Origin: an uncultured Collinsella sp.
GTDB taxonomy: Bacteria; Actinomycetota; Coriobacteriia; Coriobacteriales; Coriobacteriaceae
Direction: 5' to 3'
Length of the DNA stretch: 46,550 nucleotides
NCBI GenBank assembly: GCA_934650095.1
Contig: CAKUFT010000010.1
Coordinates: 1-46,550, forward strand
Positions within the stretch are counted from its first letter, which is position 1, and every line of letters starts with the position of its first letter. The position numbers and the translations under genes were made by a program. This document shows positions 1 through 9,643 of the stretch, piece by piece. The notes beneath the pieces were generated by a model. That model did not search any database. It had not been told where the DNA came from and worked only from the letters and a program-made list of their open reading frames with translations.

Positions 1-104
1 CAAAGCACCGCCATCAATCCCGTGCACACGGCAGCGATCACAGAATCACTCATGCGCCTTCCCAACGACCGCGGCTCACCCACTTGCTTGGCTCCGTACA
101 TCAT
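1..104 (-). CDS. N-terminal fragment of an unidentified protein, cut by the window edge
   Basis: An open frame runs leftward off the window from an ATG at 104, with a second in-frame ATG at 101. A strong ribosome-binding site (TAAGGAGGAG on the minus strand, 105-116) lies just upstream. The visible N-terminus begins MMYGAKQVGEPRSLGRRMSD and then turns hydrophobic (VIAAVCTGLMAVL), which suggests a first membrane segment or signal anchor. About 34 residues are visible, too few to name a family. The strong Shine-Dalgarno is what makes the gene credible. Confidence 0.6.
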   Translation of the reverse strand, partial: MMYGAKQVGEPRSLGRRMSDSVIAAVCTGLMAVL

Positions 105-332
105 GGCTCCTCCTTAGACTCACTTCTTATCACGGCCTCATCATCGCAGCGCCGCGCATGAGCTGCCATCGATTTGACTTACAGCTGGCTTTCCTTTTTG
201 AAAGATTGCCCTGCACAGGCGAGAGACGCTTTCAAACGCATGCATCGCTCCGTTGAACTACAATGTGCTTCACCATATACGCCGCAACCTAGGTGCGACA
301 GATTCACCGCGCCCGCATCGAAAGGACCAGTT

Positions 333-734
333 ATGAGCGCCGCTCGCAAGACACTCAAAATCCTTGCCCTGATTTATTTTGTTCTGGGCATCGCCAGTCT
401 CGTCATTGGAATCGCCGGCATCACGACCGGCAAGCTCGAGTCCACCTACGGATCGAATGCCATGCTCGCCGCGGCCGTGATTATCGCCAAGGGCGTTATC
501 GACCTTGCCGCAGGTGTTGCGGGCATCAAGGGTGCCAACAAGCCTTCGCAGGTTGACGGCGCGTTTAAGCTCGGTATTGTTGCCGCGGTCGCCACGCTTG
601 CCCAGGCGGTGCTCACGCTTCCCGCACTCGGCGGCGACGCCATCAACTTTGGCGCCTTTGTCATCGTGGTCTACGACCTGTTCTTTGTTCAGCAGGCGCA
701 CGCCGTCAAGGCCGAGAACAAGGACCGCCTGTAA
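333..734 (+). CDS. Small four-helix integral membrane protein, unknown function
   Basis: Encodes 133 residues. ATG 333 is chosen over upstream in-frame codons because AAAGGA sits at 321-326 and the protein then opens with a short basic stretch (MSAARKTLK) before the first membrane helix. Four hydrophobic segments are visible, at about 9-30, 43-65, 80-102 and 107-124, and the tail is charged (KAENKDRL). There are no catalytic motifs. The shape resembles small DUF-type four-TM proteins common in Coriobacteriia, but I do not recognise a named family. A strong intrinsic terminator follows 38 bp after the stop, so it is probably monocistronic. Confidence 0.75.
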   Translation: MSAARKTLKILALIYFVLGIASLVIGIAGITTGKLESTYGSNAMLAAAVIIAKGVIDLAAGVAGIKGANKPSQVDGAFKLGIVAAVATLAQAVLTLPALGGDAINFGAFVIVVYDLFFVQQAHAVKAENKDRL

Positions 735-772
735 GCGCTCGCTTCTCATAGCCTCTGCAGCCAAGCAACTAA

Positions 773-808
773 AAAGGGCCGATCGCGCATCTCTGCGATC
801 GGCCCTTT
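773..808 (+). terminator. Strong intrinsic terminator of the small membrane protein gene
   Basis: A perfect 14-bp stem, AAAGGGCCGATCGC (773-786) and its complement (795-808), encloses an 8-nt loop. The arms begin with A residues and end in TTT, so the hairpin carries its own short U tract. Confidence 0.85.
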
Positions 809-827
809 GCGTTTGCCCAGATAACAC

Positions 828-858
828 CTGCCAAAATAAACCTGTCCCTTTTTGGCAG
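828..858. terminator. Dyad between convergent genes, likely bidirectional terminator
   Basis: CTGCCAAAA (828-836) pairs with TTTTGGCAG (850-858) around a loop containing TGTCCC. It lies immediately after the stop of the leftward methyltransferase (863). The A/T-rich stem ends can supply a U tract in either direction. The TGTCCCTTT core resembles the dispersed GTCCCTTT dyads elsewhere in the window. Confidence 0.55.
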
Positions 859-862
859 ATTG

Positions 863-1678
863 CTAGCAGTGGCGGTACTCGGCGATGATGAAGTCGATGT
901 CGGTCTGAAGGGTATCGAGGTTTGCCAGGCGCTCTTTGTCTGCCGGGCGCGTGCGGTAGTAGTACGGCGTCATTTGGAATACGGCCTCGATGTCCGCTTG
1001 CGTTGCCAGCGTAATGTTCGCCGTCACGCGCTGCGTGCCGACCAGCTCGAGCTCGGTCGTCTGCGGTAGCTTTTCGTCGTTGAGGTACGGCGTGTCGTAG
1101 AGCGCCTCCTTGAGCCCAAAGAGATGACGGGCACCCGGGACCACGGTGTAGAGCGAGCCCTCTGGCGCCAGCACGCGGGCAAACTCGCGCTCGTTAAAGG
1201 GAGCAAAGAGCTCAGTCACCATATCGAAGGCGCCGTCCGCCACGGGGATGTCCTTCATGTTGGCCACAAAGTACGTCGCATCGCCGCGCTTGGCGGCCAG
1301 GCGCACCATCTCCTTGCCCAAGTCGAACCCGTAGGCATCCGCGCCCGGCACCGCGCCCATGGCACTGGTGTAGTAGCCCTCGCCACAGCAAATGTCGAGC
1401 AACGTCATGGGGCCGTTCGCAGACGCAGCGCGCCCAGTCGCCCGCTCGCGCACCAGCTCGACCATCGCATCGCGCAACGGCGCATAATAACCGCGGTTCA
1501 GAAAGTCGCGACGGCTGCGCGCCTGCGACTTGGGATCGCCCATGGAATCGCCGCTCTTGGACGAGCGCAGCAGATAGAGATAGCCCTCGCGCGCACGGTC
1601 AAATCGGTGTCCGCCCGCGCATGCAGCACCGCGCTCGTCGTCCACCAACGGTTCATGGCAAACGGGACACAACAACAT
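863..1678 (-). CDS. rlmA: 23S rRNA (guanine-N1)-methyltransferase, RlmA family
   Basis: Encodes 271 residues, the usual RlmA length. This family transfers a methyl group from SAM to N1 of a guanine in helix 35 of 23S rRNA (G745 in E. coli; the Gram-positive TlrB/RlmAII branch uses G748 and can influence macrolide susceptibility). The N-terminal zinc finger is complete: C4, C7, C20 and H24 in CPVCHEPL...CAGGHRFD, followed by the family-typical REGYLYLL. SAM motif I is DICCGEGYY at about 95-103. The C-terminal MTPYYYRTRP region matches the MTPF-x-WR-x-RP element of E. coli RlmA. ATG 1678 is preceded by AAGGAG. Branch I versus II is not resolved by eye. No partner gene is evident. Confidence 0.9.
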   Translation of the reverse strand: MLLCPVCHEPLVDDERGAACAGGHRFDRAREGYLYLLRSSKSGDSMGDPKSQARSRRDFLNRGYYAPLRDAMVELVRERATGRAASANGPMTLLDICCGEGYYTSAMGAVPGADAYGFDLGKEMVRLAAKRGDATYFVANMKDIPVADGAFDMVTELFAPFNEREFARVLAPEGSLYTVVPGARHLFGLKEALYDTPYLNDEKLPQTTELELVGTQRVTANITLATQADIEAVFQMTPYYYRTRPADKERLANLDTLQTDIDFIIAEYRHC

Positions 1679-1752
1679 GGCAACTCCTTAGCGCGAACAA
1701 CACAACGCCCACCATTGTCGCACGCCTTCCCCACCTAGTCATAGAAGAGACA

Positions 1753-1812
1753 AGGAGTGTCCCCAGCTGCCGACAGAAAAGGAACGTCCCTAAGTGCCGG
1801 CTGGCTGCATTA
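1753..1812. repeat. Dispersed GGAACGTCCC-type intergenic repeat, copy 1
   Basis: This segment carries GTGTCCCCAGCTGCCGACAG and then GAAAAGGAACGTCCC and AAGTGCCGGC. The same words recur at 17346-17416. It separates rlmA from the MATE gene and codes for nothing visible. Confidence 0.55.
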
Positions 1813-1869
1813 GGAGTATCATCATCTGCGCAAATAAGCACGAAAGAGCATATTAGAGATTGAGAGCGT

Positions 1870-3252
1870 ATGGCTGATACCGCATCTAAGCACATTGACA
1901 TGACTACCGGCTCGCTGTGGCGCAACATTCCCCTGTTCGCCTTTCCCGTTGCCGCGACGAGCATCCTCGAGCAACTGTCGAACCTCATCGCCACAGTCAT
2001 TATCGGCAACTTCTCGGGCGACCAGGGAACCCTGGCCATGGCGGCGGTCGGCTCCAACGTTCCGCTTACCAGCCTGATGATCAACCTGTTCATCGGCCTG
2101 TCGCTTGGCTCCAACGTGGTTATCGCCAACGCTATCGGCCGCAACGACCAAAACATGGTCAAGCGCGCCGTCCACACCTCGATTCTCATGGCACTCGTGG
2201 GCTTCGTCGTCATCGCACTGGGCGAAATCTTTGCCGAGCCCATGCTCGCCGCGCTCAACGTCCCCGCCGAGACCATGCCGCTCGCATCGCTCTACCTGCG
2301 CGTCTTTTTGCTGAGCATGCCTTCGATCTTGCTCTACAACTTCGAGGCCGCGATCTTCCGCTCCGTCGGTATTACCCGCATGCCGCTCCAGGCGCTCGCC
2401 GTGTCCACCGTCCTCAACATTGGCTTGGACCTCATCTTTGTTCCCGTGCTCCATTGGGGCGTCGCCGGCGTGGCCATCGCCACGGCCATCGCCTACACCG
2501 TCAGCGCCGTCACGCTCTTTATCCGCCTGCTCAAGACCGACTCCGTCGTCCGCGTCACCCCGCGCGACCTCGCCATCGACCCCGTCGCCCTTAAGCGCAT
2601 CGTCAAGATCGGCCTGCCCGCCGGCGTCCAAAGCGCTGTCTTTGCCGTCGCCAACATCATCATCCAGTCCGCCATCAACAGCCTGGGCACCGAGGTCATG
2701 GCAGCCTCCAGCGCGGCCATGAGCCTAGAGTACGTGTGCTACAACCTACTCAACAGCTTTAGCCAGGCCTGCACCACCTTTGTGGGACAGAACCACGGCG
2801 CGCGCCAGATCGACCGCTGCACCAAGACGCTCAAGGTCTGCCTGGTCGAAGGCGGCATTGTCGCGCTCACCACCATCGTCATCATCGTCGGTCTGGGGCG
2901 CGAGATCCTGTCGCTGTTCAACAGCGATCCCAATATCGTCTCGATCGGCTATATCCGCGTGTGCTCGATCTTCCCCGCATACGCCTTTAGCATGTTCTAC
3001 GAAAACATGTCCGGCTACCTGCGCGGCTTTGGCATCTCGCTCATGCCTGCCCTCATCACCATGATCTGCGTCTGCGGCATTCGCTTCTATTGGGTATTCT
3101 GCGTGTTCCCGCACTTCCGCACCTTTGCGAACATCATGATGGTCTACCCCATCAGCCTGGGCACCACGGCGTTCTTTATGGTCGTGGCGGTACTACTCTG
3201 CCACCCGGCACGCACCTATCGCGCCGCCCAAGCCAAAGCGACAGCCCGCTAA
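1870..3252 (+). CDS. MATE family multidrug/organic-cation exporter
   Basis: Encodes 460 residues with about 12 membrane helices in two homologous halves, as in DinF/NorM-type MATE transporters, which export cationic compounds against a Na+ or H+ gradient. Family signs include the N-terminal GSLWRNIPLFAFPVAATSI helix, the VGSNVPLTSLMINLFIGLSL loop/helix, and the second-half counterpart FVGQNHGARQIDRCTKTL, which matches the conserved GQN-G-A element. The start is ATG 1870 with only a weak purine stretch (GAGAG) upstream. Substrate cannot be read from sequence. It converges on the LysR gene with a 27-bp gap. Overlapping open frames on both strands come from GC-rich codon usage. Confidence 0.92.
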   Translation: MADTASKHIDMTTGSLWRNIPLFAFPVAATSILEQLSNLIATVIIGNFSGDQGTLAMAAVGSNVPLTSLMINLFIGLSLGSNVVIANAIGRNDQNMVKRAVHTSILMALVGFVVIALGEIFAEPMLAALNVPAETMPLASLYLRVFLLSMPSILLYNFEAAIFRSVGITRMPLQALAVSTVLNIGLDLIFVPVLHWGVAGVAIATAIAYTVSAVTLFIRLLKTDSVVRVTPRDLAIDPVALKRIVKIGLPAGVQSAVFAVANIIIQSAINSLGTEVMAASSAAMSLEYVCYNLLNSFSQACTTFVGQNHGARQIDRCTKTLKVCLVEGGIVALTTIVIIVGLGREILSLFNSDPNIVSIGYIRVCSIFPAYAFSMFYENMSGYLRGFGISLMPALITMICVCGIRFYWVFCVFPHFRTFANIMMVYPISLGTTAFFMVVAVLLCHPARTYRAAQAKATAR

Positions 3253-3279
3253 ACACCGCGTTCAACGTCACGCCAGTCA

Positions 3280-4146
3280 TTAATTGACAATATGCGAGCT
3301 CATATAGTCGATAAAACGCCTCGTGGCGATAGGCATGGTGTCCCAGCTGCGCCAAGCTGCCACCACGTCGCGCGAGGGAGCATGCACGATGGGACGTACG
3401 CGAATATCGGCCCGCATGCCCTCGACAGTACGGCGATACAGCATGCTCACGCCTAGGCCCTCCTCCACCATCGCCATGATGGTGTAGTCGTCGGTAACCT
3501 CACTCGTCACGTGCGGCGACAGCCCGTGCGCTGCGAATGCATCGAGCACCAGGCTCTGTTCGCCCTCGTCCAGCAGCACAAACGACTCTGACGCCAGGTC
3601 GGCAAGCGTCACCTTTTCCTTTGCCGTCAGCGGATGCGCGGCCGGCAACAGCGCCACCAACTCGTCGTGATAGACCACGCGCTTCTCGAGCCCGGCGGTA
3701 AATCCGCGCGCCGTAAAGCAAAAGTCAACCACGCCATCGTGCACCCACTGGGCGTTGCGCGTGTAATCGCCCTGCTTGAGGGTAAAGTGCACGCCCGGAT
3801 GCAGAGCCCCAAAGTCGCGAATCACGCGCGGCAATACGGTGCGGCTCACGTTAGTAAACGTCGCGATTCGAATATCAGTCGAGGAGAGTCCCAGCAACTC
3901 CTGACGCTTGCCCTCAAGCTCGGCCTCGGCAGTTACGATTTGGCGCAGATACGGCAGGTACTGCTTGCCGTCGCGCGTAAGCGAGACACCTTGCTTACCG
4001 CGCTCGATAAGCGTGGTACCCAGCTCGCGCTCGAGCGCCTTGACGGCCTGGCTCACCGCACTTTGCGTATAGCCTAGCTCGTCGGCCGCGCGTTTCAGGC
4101 TGCCGCAATCGACCACCATACATACAATCTGATATCGCGATGCCAT
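3280..4146 (-). CDS. LysR family transcriptional regulator
   Basis: Encodes 288 residues. The N-terminal winged HTH (about residues 1-60) contains SLKRAADELGYTQSAVSQAV, a canonical LysR recognition element. It is followed by the linker helix and a periplasmic-binding-fold effector domain (about 88-285) starting at TDIRIATFTNVSRTVLPRV. The HTH starts unusually close to the N-terminus (ASRYQIVCMVVDCGS), normal for the family. The gene is divergent from the EamA exporter across 158 bp that hold an inverted repeat. By the usual LysR logic it probably regulates that exporter and itself. Its effector is unknown. Confidence 0.92.
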   Translation of the reverse strand: MASRYQIVCMVVDCGSLKRAADELGYTQSAVSQAVKALERELGTTLIERGKQGVSLTRDGKQYLPYLRQIVTAEAELEGKRQELLGLSSTDIRIATFTNVSRTVLPRVIRDFGALHPGVHFTLKQGDYTRNAQWVHDGVVDFCFTARGFTAGLEKRVVYHDELVALLPAAHPLTAKEKVTLADLASESFVLLDEGEQSLVLDAFAAHGLSPHVTSEVTDDYTIMAMVEEGLGVSMLYRRTVEGMRADIRVRPIVHAPSRDVVAAWRSWDTMPIATRRFIDYMSSHIVN

Positions 4147-4205
4147 CGTGCCTCCACATCGGTGTAGCCGTAAAACGTTTTGCCAGGGCTTTTTCTACCT
4201 ACATT

Positions 4206-4224
4206 AGTATTGCTTAATCATACT
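4206..4224. promoter_or_regulatory. Candidate LysR operator in divergent intergenic region
   Basis: AGTAT (4206-4210) and ATACT (4220-4224) form an inverted repeat around an AT-rich spacer, midway between the divergent LysR and EamA starts. LysR boxes are typically imperfect dyads with T-N11-A spacing, and this site sits where one would be expected. The assignment rests on position and symmetry only. Confidence 0.4.
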
Positions 4225-4304
4225 GAAGATACATTCGCTTTACTACATCCAAATCTGGGGGCAGAATCCTTTTTGCGAAACCGTTCTGTAACAAAAGGAG
4301 TCCC

Positions 4305-5207
4305 ATGGATCGCAAAAAAGCAATCGCGCTCTCGTTTTCCGTTCCCGTCGCATGGGGCTTTTCGTACCCCCTCATGAAGATCGGCATGGACAGCATGAAC
4401 GCCACGAGCATCGTTGCGCTGCGCTGCATCATCGCCTTTGTGGCCTGCCTGCTGCTCTTCCACAAGCACGCGCTGCGCATCAACCGCGACCTCATGGTTC
4501 GCGCCGCCATCATCGGCGCCATCATGGCAACCGAGCTCACCTGCATGTGCTTGGGCTCCAGCCTTACCTCCGCCTCCACCGCCGGCTTTTTGCAGAGCCT
4601 GACGGTCGTGATCGTGCCGTTTGCCAACGCCGCCCTGCTGCGTCGCGCCCCCGAGCGCAAGGTACTCATCGGCACCGCCATCGTCACCTGCGGTATGCTG
4701 CTGCTCTCGGGTGCCGACTTTACCAGCCTGAATCCCGGCGCGATCATCATGTTGCTCTCAGCCTTTATCTATGCCAGCCACATCATTGTGGCGAAGCGCT
4801 TTGTCGAAGATGTCGACCCGCTGGCTCTGGGCGTTTGGCAGCTGGGCTTTGGCGGCCTGTTCTCGGGCATCGCCGCGTTCGTCTTTGGCGGCTTCACGCT
4901 TCCCAGCACGCCCAACGAAATCGTCGTGGTCGTCGCGCTCGCACTCATCTGCTCTGCCTACGGCTTTATCACCCAGACGCTCGTGCAGCCCCACGTGCCC
5001 GCCGAGACCACCGGCTTTGCCTTCTCGCTGGAGCCGGTCTGCTCCGCCGTCTTCTCGTTCTTCCTGGTCGGCGAGGTCCTGAGCCCCATCGCCTTCTTTG
5101 GCGCCGCCCTCATCCTCACCGGCGTGATGGTGGCAACCGTCGAGCTCCCGCGCCTTCGCTCGCAAGGATACGCTCACATGGCAGGAGCGCCCGAGCGCGT
5201 CTCGTAG
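4305..5207 (+). CDS. EamA/DMT-superfamily metabolite exporter
   Basis: Encodes 300 residues with about ten membrane helices in two EamA repeats (about 5-135 and 147-285). The second repeat ends with the family-typical EPVCSAVFSFFLVGEVLSP, followed by the last helix. These transporters usually export amino acids, nucleosides or other small metabolites. ATG 4305 follows an excellent AAAAGGAG site. It is transcribed divergently from the LysR gene, which is the likely regulator. The arginine-rich C-terminus (PRLRSQGYAHMAGAPERVS) is probably cytoplasmic. Confidence 0.88.
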   Translation: MDRKKAIALSFSVPVAWGFSYPLMKIGMDSMNATSIVALRCIIAFVACLLLFHKHALRINRDLMVRAAIIGAIMATELTCMCLGSSLTSASTAGFLQSLTVVIVPFANAALLRRAPERKVLIGTAIVTCGMLLLSGADFTSLNPGAIIMLLSAFIYASHIIVAKRFVEDVDPLALGVWQLGFGGLFSGIAAFVFGGFTLPSTPNEIVVVVALALICSAYGFITQTLVQPHVPAETTGFAFSLEPVCSAVFSFFLVGEVLSPIAFFGAALILTGVMVATVELPRLRSQGYAHMAGAPERVS

Positions 5208-5295
5208 ACCCCACTCTTCATGCAGCCGCGGCATAAAGGCAACCGGTGCGCCTTTACAATAGATGCCAACAGAGCATCTGCCGTAAAGGAGCCCC

Positions 5296-6021
5296 ATGGA
5301 CACCGCAACTCGCAACCGCAACATAGCAACTTGGTTGGGCGATGCGCCGCAGCCGGTACGTGACACAACGAACCAGCTGCTCGAGCGCATCGCCCTTTTA
5401 CGTGCCGAGCAAACCATCTACCCGGCACAAGACGACATCCTCAATGCCCTCGCCTATACGCCGGCCAACCAGGTCAAGGTTATCATCTTGGGTCAAGACC
5501 CCTATCACGGACCCAACCAGGCAATGGGGCTGTCGTTCTCGGTCCCCGCGTCGCAAACCAAGTTGCCGCCGAGCCTGCGCAACATTTACAAGGAGCTCAA
5601 TGCCGATCTAGGCTGCCCCATTCCCGCCACGGGAGACCTAACCCCATGGGCACAACAGGGCGTCCTGCTTCTCAACACCACGCTCACCGTGCGCGAGCAT
5701 GCCGCCAATTCGCACGCCAAGCTGGGCTGGAGCACGCTGACCGACTACGTCATCGAGCGCTGCTGCCAGCTGCCCCAGCCGGTAGTCTTTTTGGCATGGG
5801 GTCGCTTTGCCCAGCAGATGGTCGAAGGCAAGCTCGCCGCGACCGGCGCGGGCAAGGCAACCGGCAAGTTCTGCCTGGCCTCTACGCACCCTTCGCCGCT
5901 TTCGGCCAACCGTGCCACGGCAGAACTCCCCGCTTTTATGGGGTCGCGTCCCTTCTCGGCAGCCAATCGGCTACTCGAACAGCGCGGCTCGATCCCCGTC
6001 AACTGGACTTGCCTCGGCTAA
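5296..6021 (+). CDS. ung: Uracil-DNA glycosylase, family 1
   Basis: Encodes 241 residues, slightly longer than E. coli Ung. It removes uracil from DNA to start base-excision repair. The water-activating loop GQDPYHG is at 66-72 with catalytic Asp68. The uracil-stacking Phe81 follows in GLSFSV, the specificity Asn lies in LLLNTTLTV (about N127), and the DNA-intercalation loop is HPSPLS at 198-203 with catalytic His198. ATG 5296 is preceded by AAAGGAG. A terminator hairpin shared with the convergent SDR gene begins 16 bp after the stop. All catalytic residues are present, so it should be active. Confidence 0.97.
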   Translation: MDTATRNRNIATWLGDAPQPVRDTTNQLLERIALLRAEQTIYPAQDDILNALAYTPANQVKVIILGQDPYHGPNQAMGLSFSVPASQTKLPPSLRNIYKELNADLGCPIPATGDLTPWAQQGVLLLNTTLTVREHAANSHAKLGWSTLTDYVIERCCQLPQPVVFLAWGRFAQQMVEGKLAATGAGKATGKFCLASTHPSPLSANRATAELPAFMGSRPFSAANRLLEQRGSIPVNWTCLG

Positions 6022-6036
6022 AAATCGATACATCAA

Positions 6037-6070
6037 AAACGCGCCCGACGGCTTTCCATCGGGCGCGTTT
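6037..6070. terminator. Bidirectional terminator between ung and the SDR gene
   Basis: AAACGCGCCCGA (6037-6048) pairs perfectly with TCGGGCGCGTTT (6059-6070). The arms begin with A and end with T runs, so it can terminate the convergent transcripts from both sides. The leftward SDR stop is at 6072. Confidence 0.85.
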
Positions 6071-6071
6071 C

Positions 6072-6752
6072 CTATTCGGGCCAAATAAATTGTGTGCGGC
6101 CGGCCTCGCCGCCATCGATCAGCAGGCTCTGCCCGGTCATAAAACGGTTGGTCACGCCCACAAAGTAGATCCACTCGGCGATCTCTTGGGCGGTGGCCCA
6201 GCGTTTAAGCGGCGTGAGCTCCATAATCTGGTTCCACAGGCGTTCGTCTTCCATCACGCAACGGTTGAGCGGCGTGATAACGCCGCCCGGGTCCACACTG
6301 TTGGCGATGGCCTGCGGCGCCAGGCGGTTTGCAAGGTTCTTGGTGTAGGCGATAACGCCACCCTTGCTGGCAGCATAGGCGGGAAACTCCGATCCCGTAT
6401 GTCCGCTCGCCGACCCCACATTGACCACGGATTGGATAGCAGGCGCTGGCTTGGCGGCAAGCCCCTCTCCCACAAAGGCGTAGCGCTCGGTCACGTTGAT
6501 GGTGCCACGCAGGTTGGCGGCAATGTCATCGGCCGAATCCTGTACACCGGCAACGTTCACGATTACCTGAGGCTCAAGGTCGCCTGGAAACGAGTTAGGC
6601 TCGCGGACATCAACGATCAGATGGCGGTAGCGCTCGTGTTCGATCGCCGCCGGAAGCAGATCAAAGCCCACGACCTCGTGACCCTCGTCCAAAAAGCGCT
6701 GCACACACGCGGTTCCGATACCGCCCGAGGCGCCCGTGATCAAAACCCGCAT
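6072..6752 (-). CDS. Short-chain dehydrogenase/reductase (SDR)
   Basis: Encodes 226 residues, a little short for classical SDRs. It has the NAD(P)-binding TGASGGIG motif at 6-13, the stabilising NVAG at 66-69, a catalytic Ser around 114-116 in NVGSASG, and the active-site Y126-A-A-S-K130. GFD at the end of the second strand (about 29-31) has an acidic residue, which favours NAD(H). The C-terminus carries the usual GQSLLIDGG. ATG 6752 follows AAGGAG, which overlaps the VUT stop (9-bp gap), so it is translated in an operon after the VUT transporter. The substrate is unknown; the 3-alpha-hydroxysteroid dehydrogenase branch has a similar short shape, but I cannot confirm it. Confidence 0.88.
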   Translation of the reverse strand: MRVLITGASGGIGTACVQRFLDEGHEVVGFDLLPAAIEHERYRHLIVDVREPNSFPGDLEPQVIVNVAGVQDSADDIAANLRGTINVTERYAFVGEGLAAKPAPAIQSVVNVGSASGHTGSEFPAYAASKGGVIAYTKNLANRLAPQAIANSVDPGGVITPLNRCVMEDERLWNQIMELTPLKRWATAQEIAEWIYFVGVTNRFMTGQSLLIDGGEAGRTQFIWPE

Positions 6753-6761
6753 ACTTGCTCC

Positions 6762-7484
6762 TTAGGCAGTCGCGTGGCGCTCGAGGTACTCGGAGCCCAC
6801 ATTCTCGCGCTCCCAGCCACGCACGACCTTGTAGCCCACGGGGCTCAGGAAGACCTCGCACAGCAGCTCGGCAACGGCGCCGGTCAGCGAGCACATAAGG
6901 ACCTGCACCCAGGTCCAACCAAAGAACGTGTGGCTCACCACAATGGCAAAGACCAGGTTGTCGATAAACTGGCCAACACCCGTAGACACATAGGAGCGGA
7001 AGGCGAAGCTCGCAAAGTTATTCTTTTTGAGCATACGGCCGAGCGACTGGTTGAGCGTGGAATTAACCACGGCAGAAACGAGCATTGCCAGCGAAGAGCC
7101 CAGCACCACGTACCAGGTGCCGCCGATGGTGGCGTTAAGGGCGCTGTTGACCTCGATCATGCCCGTGTCGTAGTAGGCGCCCCACATGCCGGGCGTGAGC
7201 GAGCATGCCCAAAAGCACAGGCTCACGGCCAGGTTAACCAGCAGCGCGAGGATAGAGATTTTGATGGATGCCTTGGCGCCAAAGCGCTTGCAGATCATGT
7301 CCTGGCACAAAAACGAGACCCAGCTCACGACAAAGCCGCAGTCGAGCGCCAGATACGGCAGGCTGATAAGCTCTTTGTTGGCCAGCAGGTTCATCATGAT
7401 GACGCTCACGATAAACAGCGAAACCGTTGCCGCGGGAATGCTCCGCAACAGGACTTTGTAGTCCTCCATGACCTTCTTGATCAT
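6762..7484 (-). CDS. VUT family transporter (YhhQ/queuosine-precursor type)
   Basis: Encodes 240 residues with about six to seven membrane helices. Family hallmarks are NLLANKEL near residues 32-39, then the LDCGFVVSWVSFLCQDMICKRFGAK region resembling the conserved D-G-x3-SW-x-F-x5-D motif of YhhQ/VUT proteins, and a late GQFIDNLVFAIV helix. Characterised members import queuosine precursors. ATG 7484 is preceded by AAAGGAG in an A-rich leader that follows a small stem-loop (see finding). The SDR gene follows 9 bp downstream, so they form a two-gene operon. Precursor specificity is inferred from the family only. Confidence 0.85.
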   Translation of the reverse strand: MIKKVMEDYKVLLRSIPAATVSLFIVSVIMMNLLANKELISLPYLALDCGFVVSWVSFLCQDMICKRFGAKASIKISILALLVNLAVSLCFWACSLTPGMWGAYYDTGMIEVNSALNATIGGTWYVVLGSSLAMLVSAVVNSTLNQSLGRMLKKNNFASFAFRSYVSTGVGQFIDNLVFAIVVSHTFFGWTWVQVLMCSLTGAVAELLCEVFLSPVGYKVVRGWERENVGSEYLERHATA

Positions 7485-7604
7485 TATGTACTCCTTTGGT
7501 TTTAGGTTTAACGAGCAGGATATCGGACCCGAACTGCTCGGACGCCCCGGTCTTGAGACGACGGTGGGTATGATAGCCGCTTATACGGCATCAGGCAAGT
7601 AAAC

Positions 7605-7634
7605 GGCGCGGCAGCCCCGCAGGGCCACCGCGCC
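7605..7634 (-). terminator. Terminator-like hairpin after the release factor 3 gene
   Basis: On the minus strand GGCGCGG and CCGCGCC (7628-7634 and 7605-7611) form a 7-bp GC stem a few bases after the stop at 7641. A weak T-rich tail (GTTTACTT) follows. It separates prfC from the VUT-SDR operon. Confidence 0.55.
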
Positions 7635-7640
7635 GATGCG

Positions 7641-9254
<1,614 letters not shown>

Positions 9255-9394
9255 GCGGATCCTTTCTTGCATTGAGTGCATTACGTCGATGTAACCGCAT
9301 TATTGTAGCCGCGAAATGCTGTGGCAGGGCGCCTATCAGGACAAATACATCAGTCGGGGTCTTGGTTGCCAATCGGCGGCGGCACTCCGCAGCA

Positions 9395-9533
9395 GTTTGT
9401 CTTGATCTGTAACATCTAGACGGGTTTTGAGCCTCTACCTGTTACAGATTGAGACAAACGAATGGGTCTGCCGCCAAAATCTCAATCTGTAACATCTAGC
9501 CACCCAAATCGGGTCTTAGTGTTACAGATCGAG
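9395..9533. repeat. Two tandem 80-bp-period hairpin repeats
   Basis: Unit 1 pairs GTTTGTCTTGATCTGTAAC (9395-9413) with GTTACAGATTGAGACAAAC (9441-9459), with two mismatches in 19 bp. Unit 2 pairs CTCAATCTGTAAC (9481-9493) with GTTACAGATCGAG (9521-9533). The word ATCTGTAACATCTAG recurs exactly 80 bp apart. The repeats are non-coding and the loops differ between copies. Confidence 0.75.
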
Positions 9534-9565
9534 ACAAACGGTCGCCGGCAATCCCGATTTTCCTC

Positions 9566-9616
9566 TTGCGTAACTGTGCATAGTGTATATATACTGTGCT
9601 TACCGGTTATATACAC
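9566..9616 (+). promoter_or_regulatory. Promoter with YtrA/GntR-type operator
   Basis: A sigma-70-like pair, TTGCGT (9566-9571) and TATACT (9590-9595), has an 18-bp spacer. It is overlapped by a perfect inverted repeat, GTGTATATA (9583-9591) and TATATACAC (9608-9616), separated by 16 bp. A dyad covering the -10 box suits autorepression by the GntR protein encoded immediately downstream. Confidence 0.65.
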
Positions 9617-9643
9617 GTGTAGCCCATCAGCTAAGGAGCCGCT

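Larger units (their letters stand above)
9255..9643. other. Intergenic region upstream of prfC and the GntR operon
   Basis: This stretch of about 390 bp has no credible gene. It contains the prfC leader (a TACAAT element on the minus strand, about 9305-9310), two tandem hairpin repeat units (9395-9533) and, at its right end, the GntR promoter/operator (9566-9616). Confidence 0.6.

Noticed and set aside
5646..7505. 619-codon plus-strand open frame
   Set aside because: It crosses ung, the SDR gene and the VUT gene, has no start signal or family motif, and its composition is that of antisense GC-rich reading.
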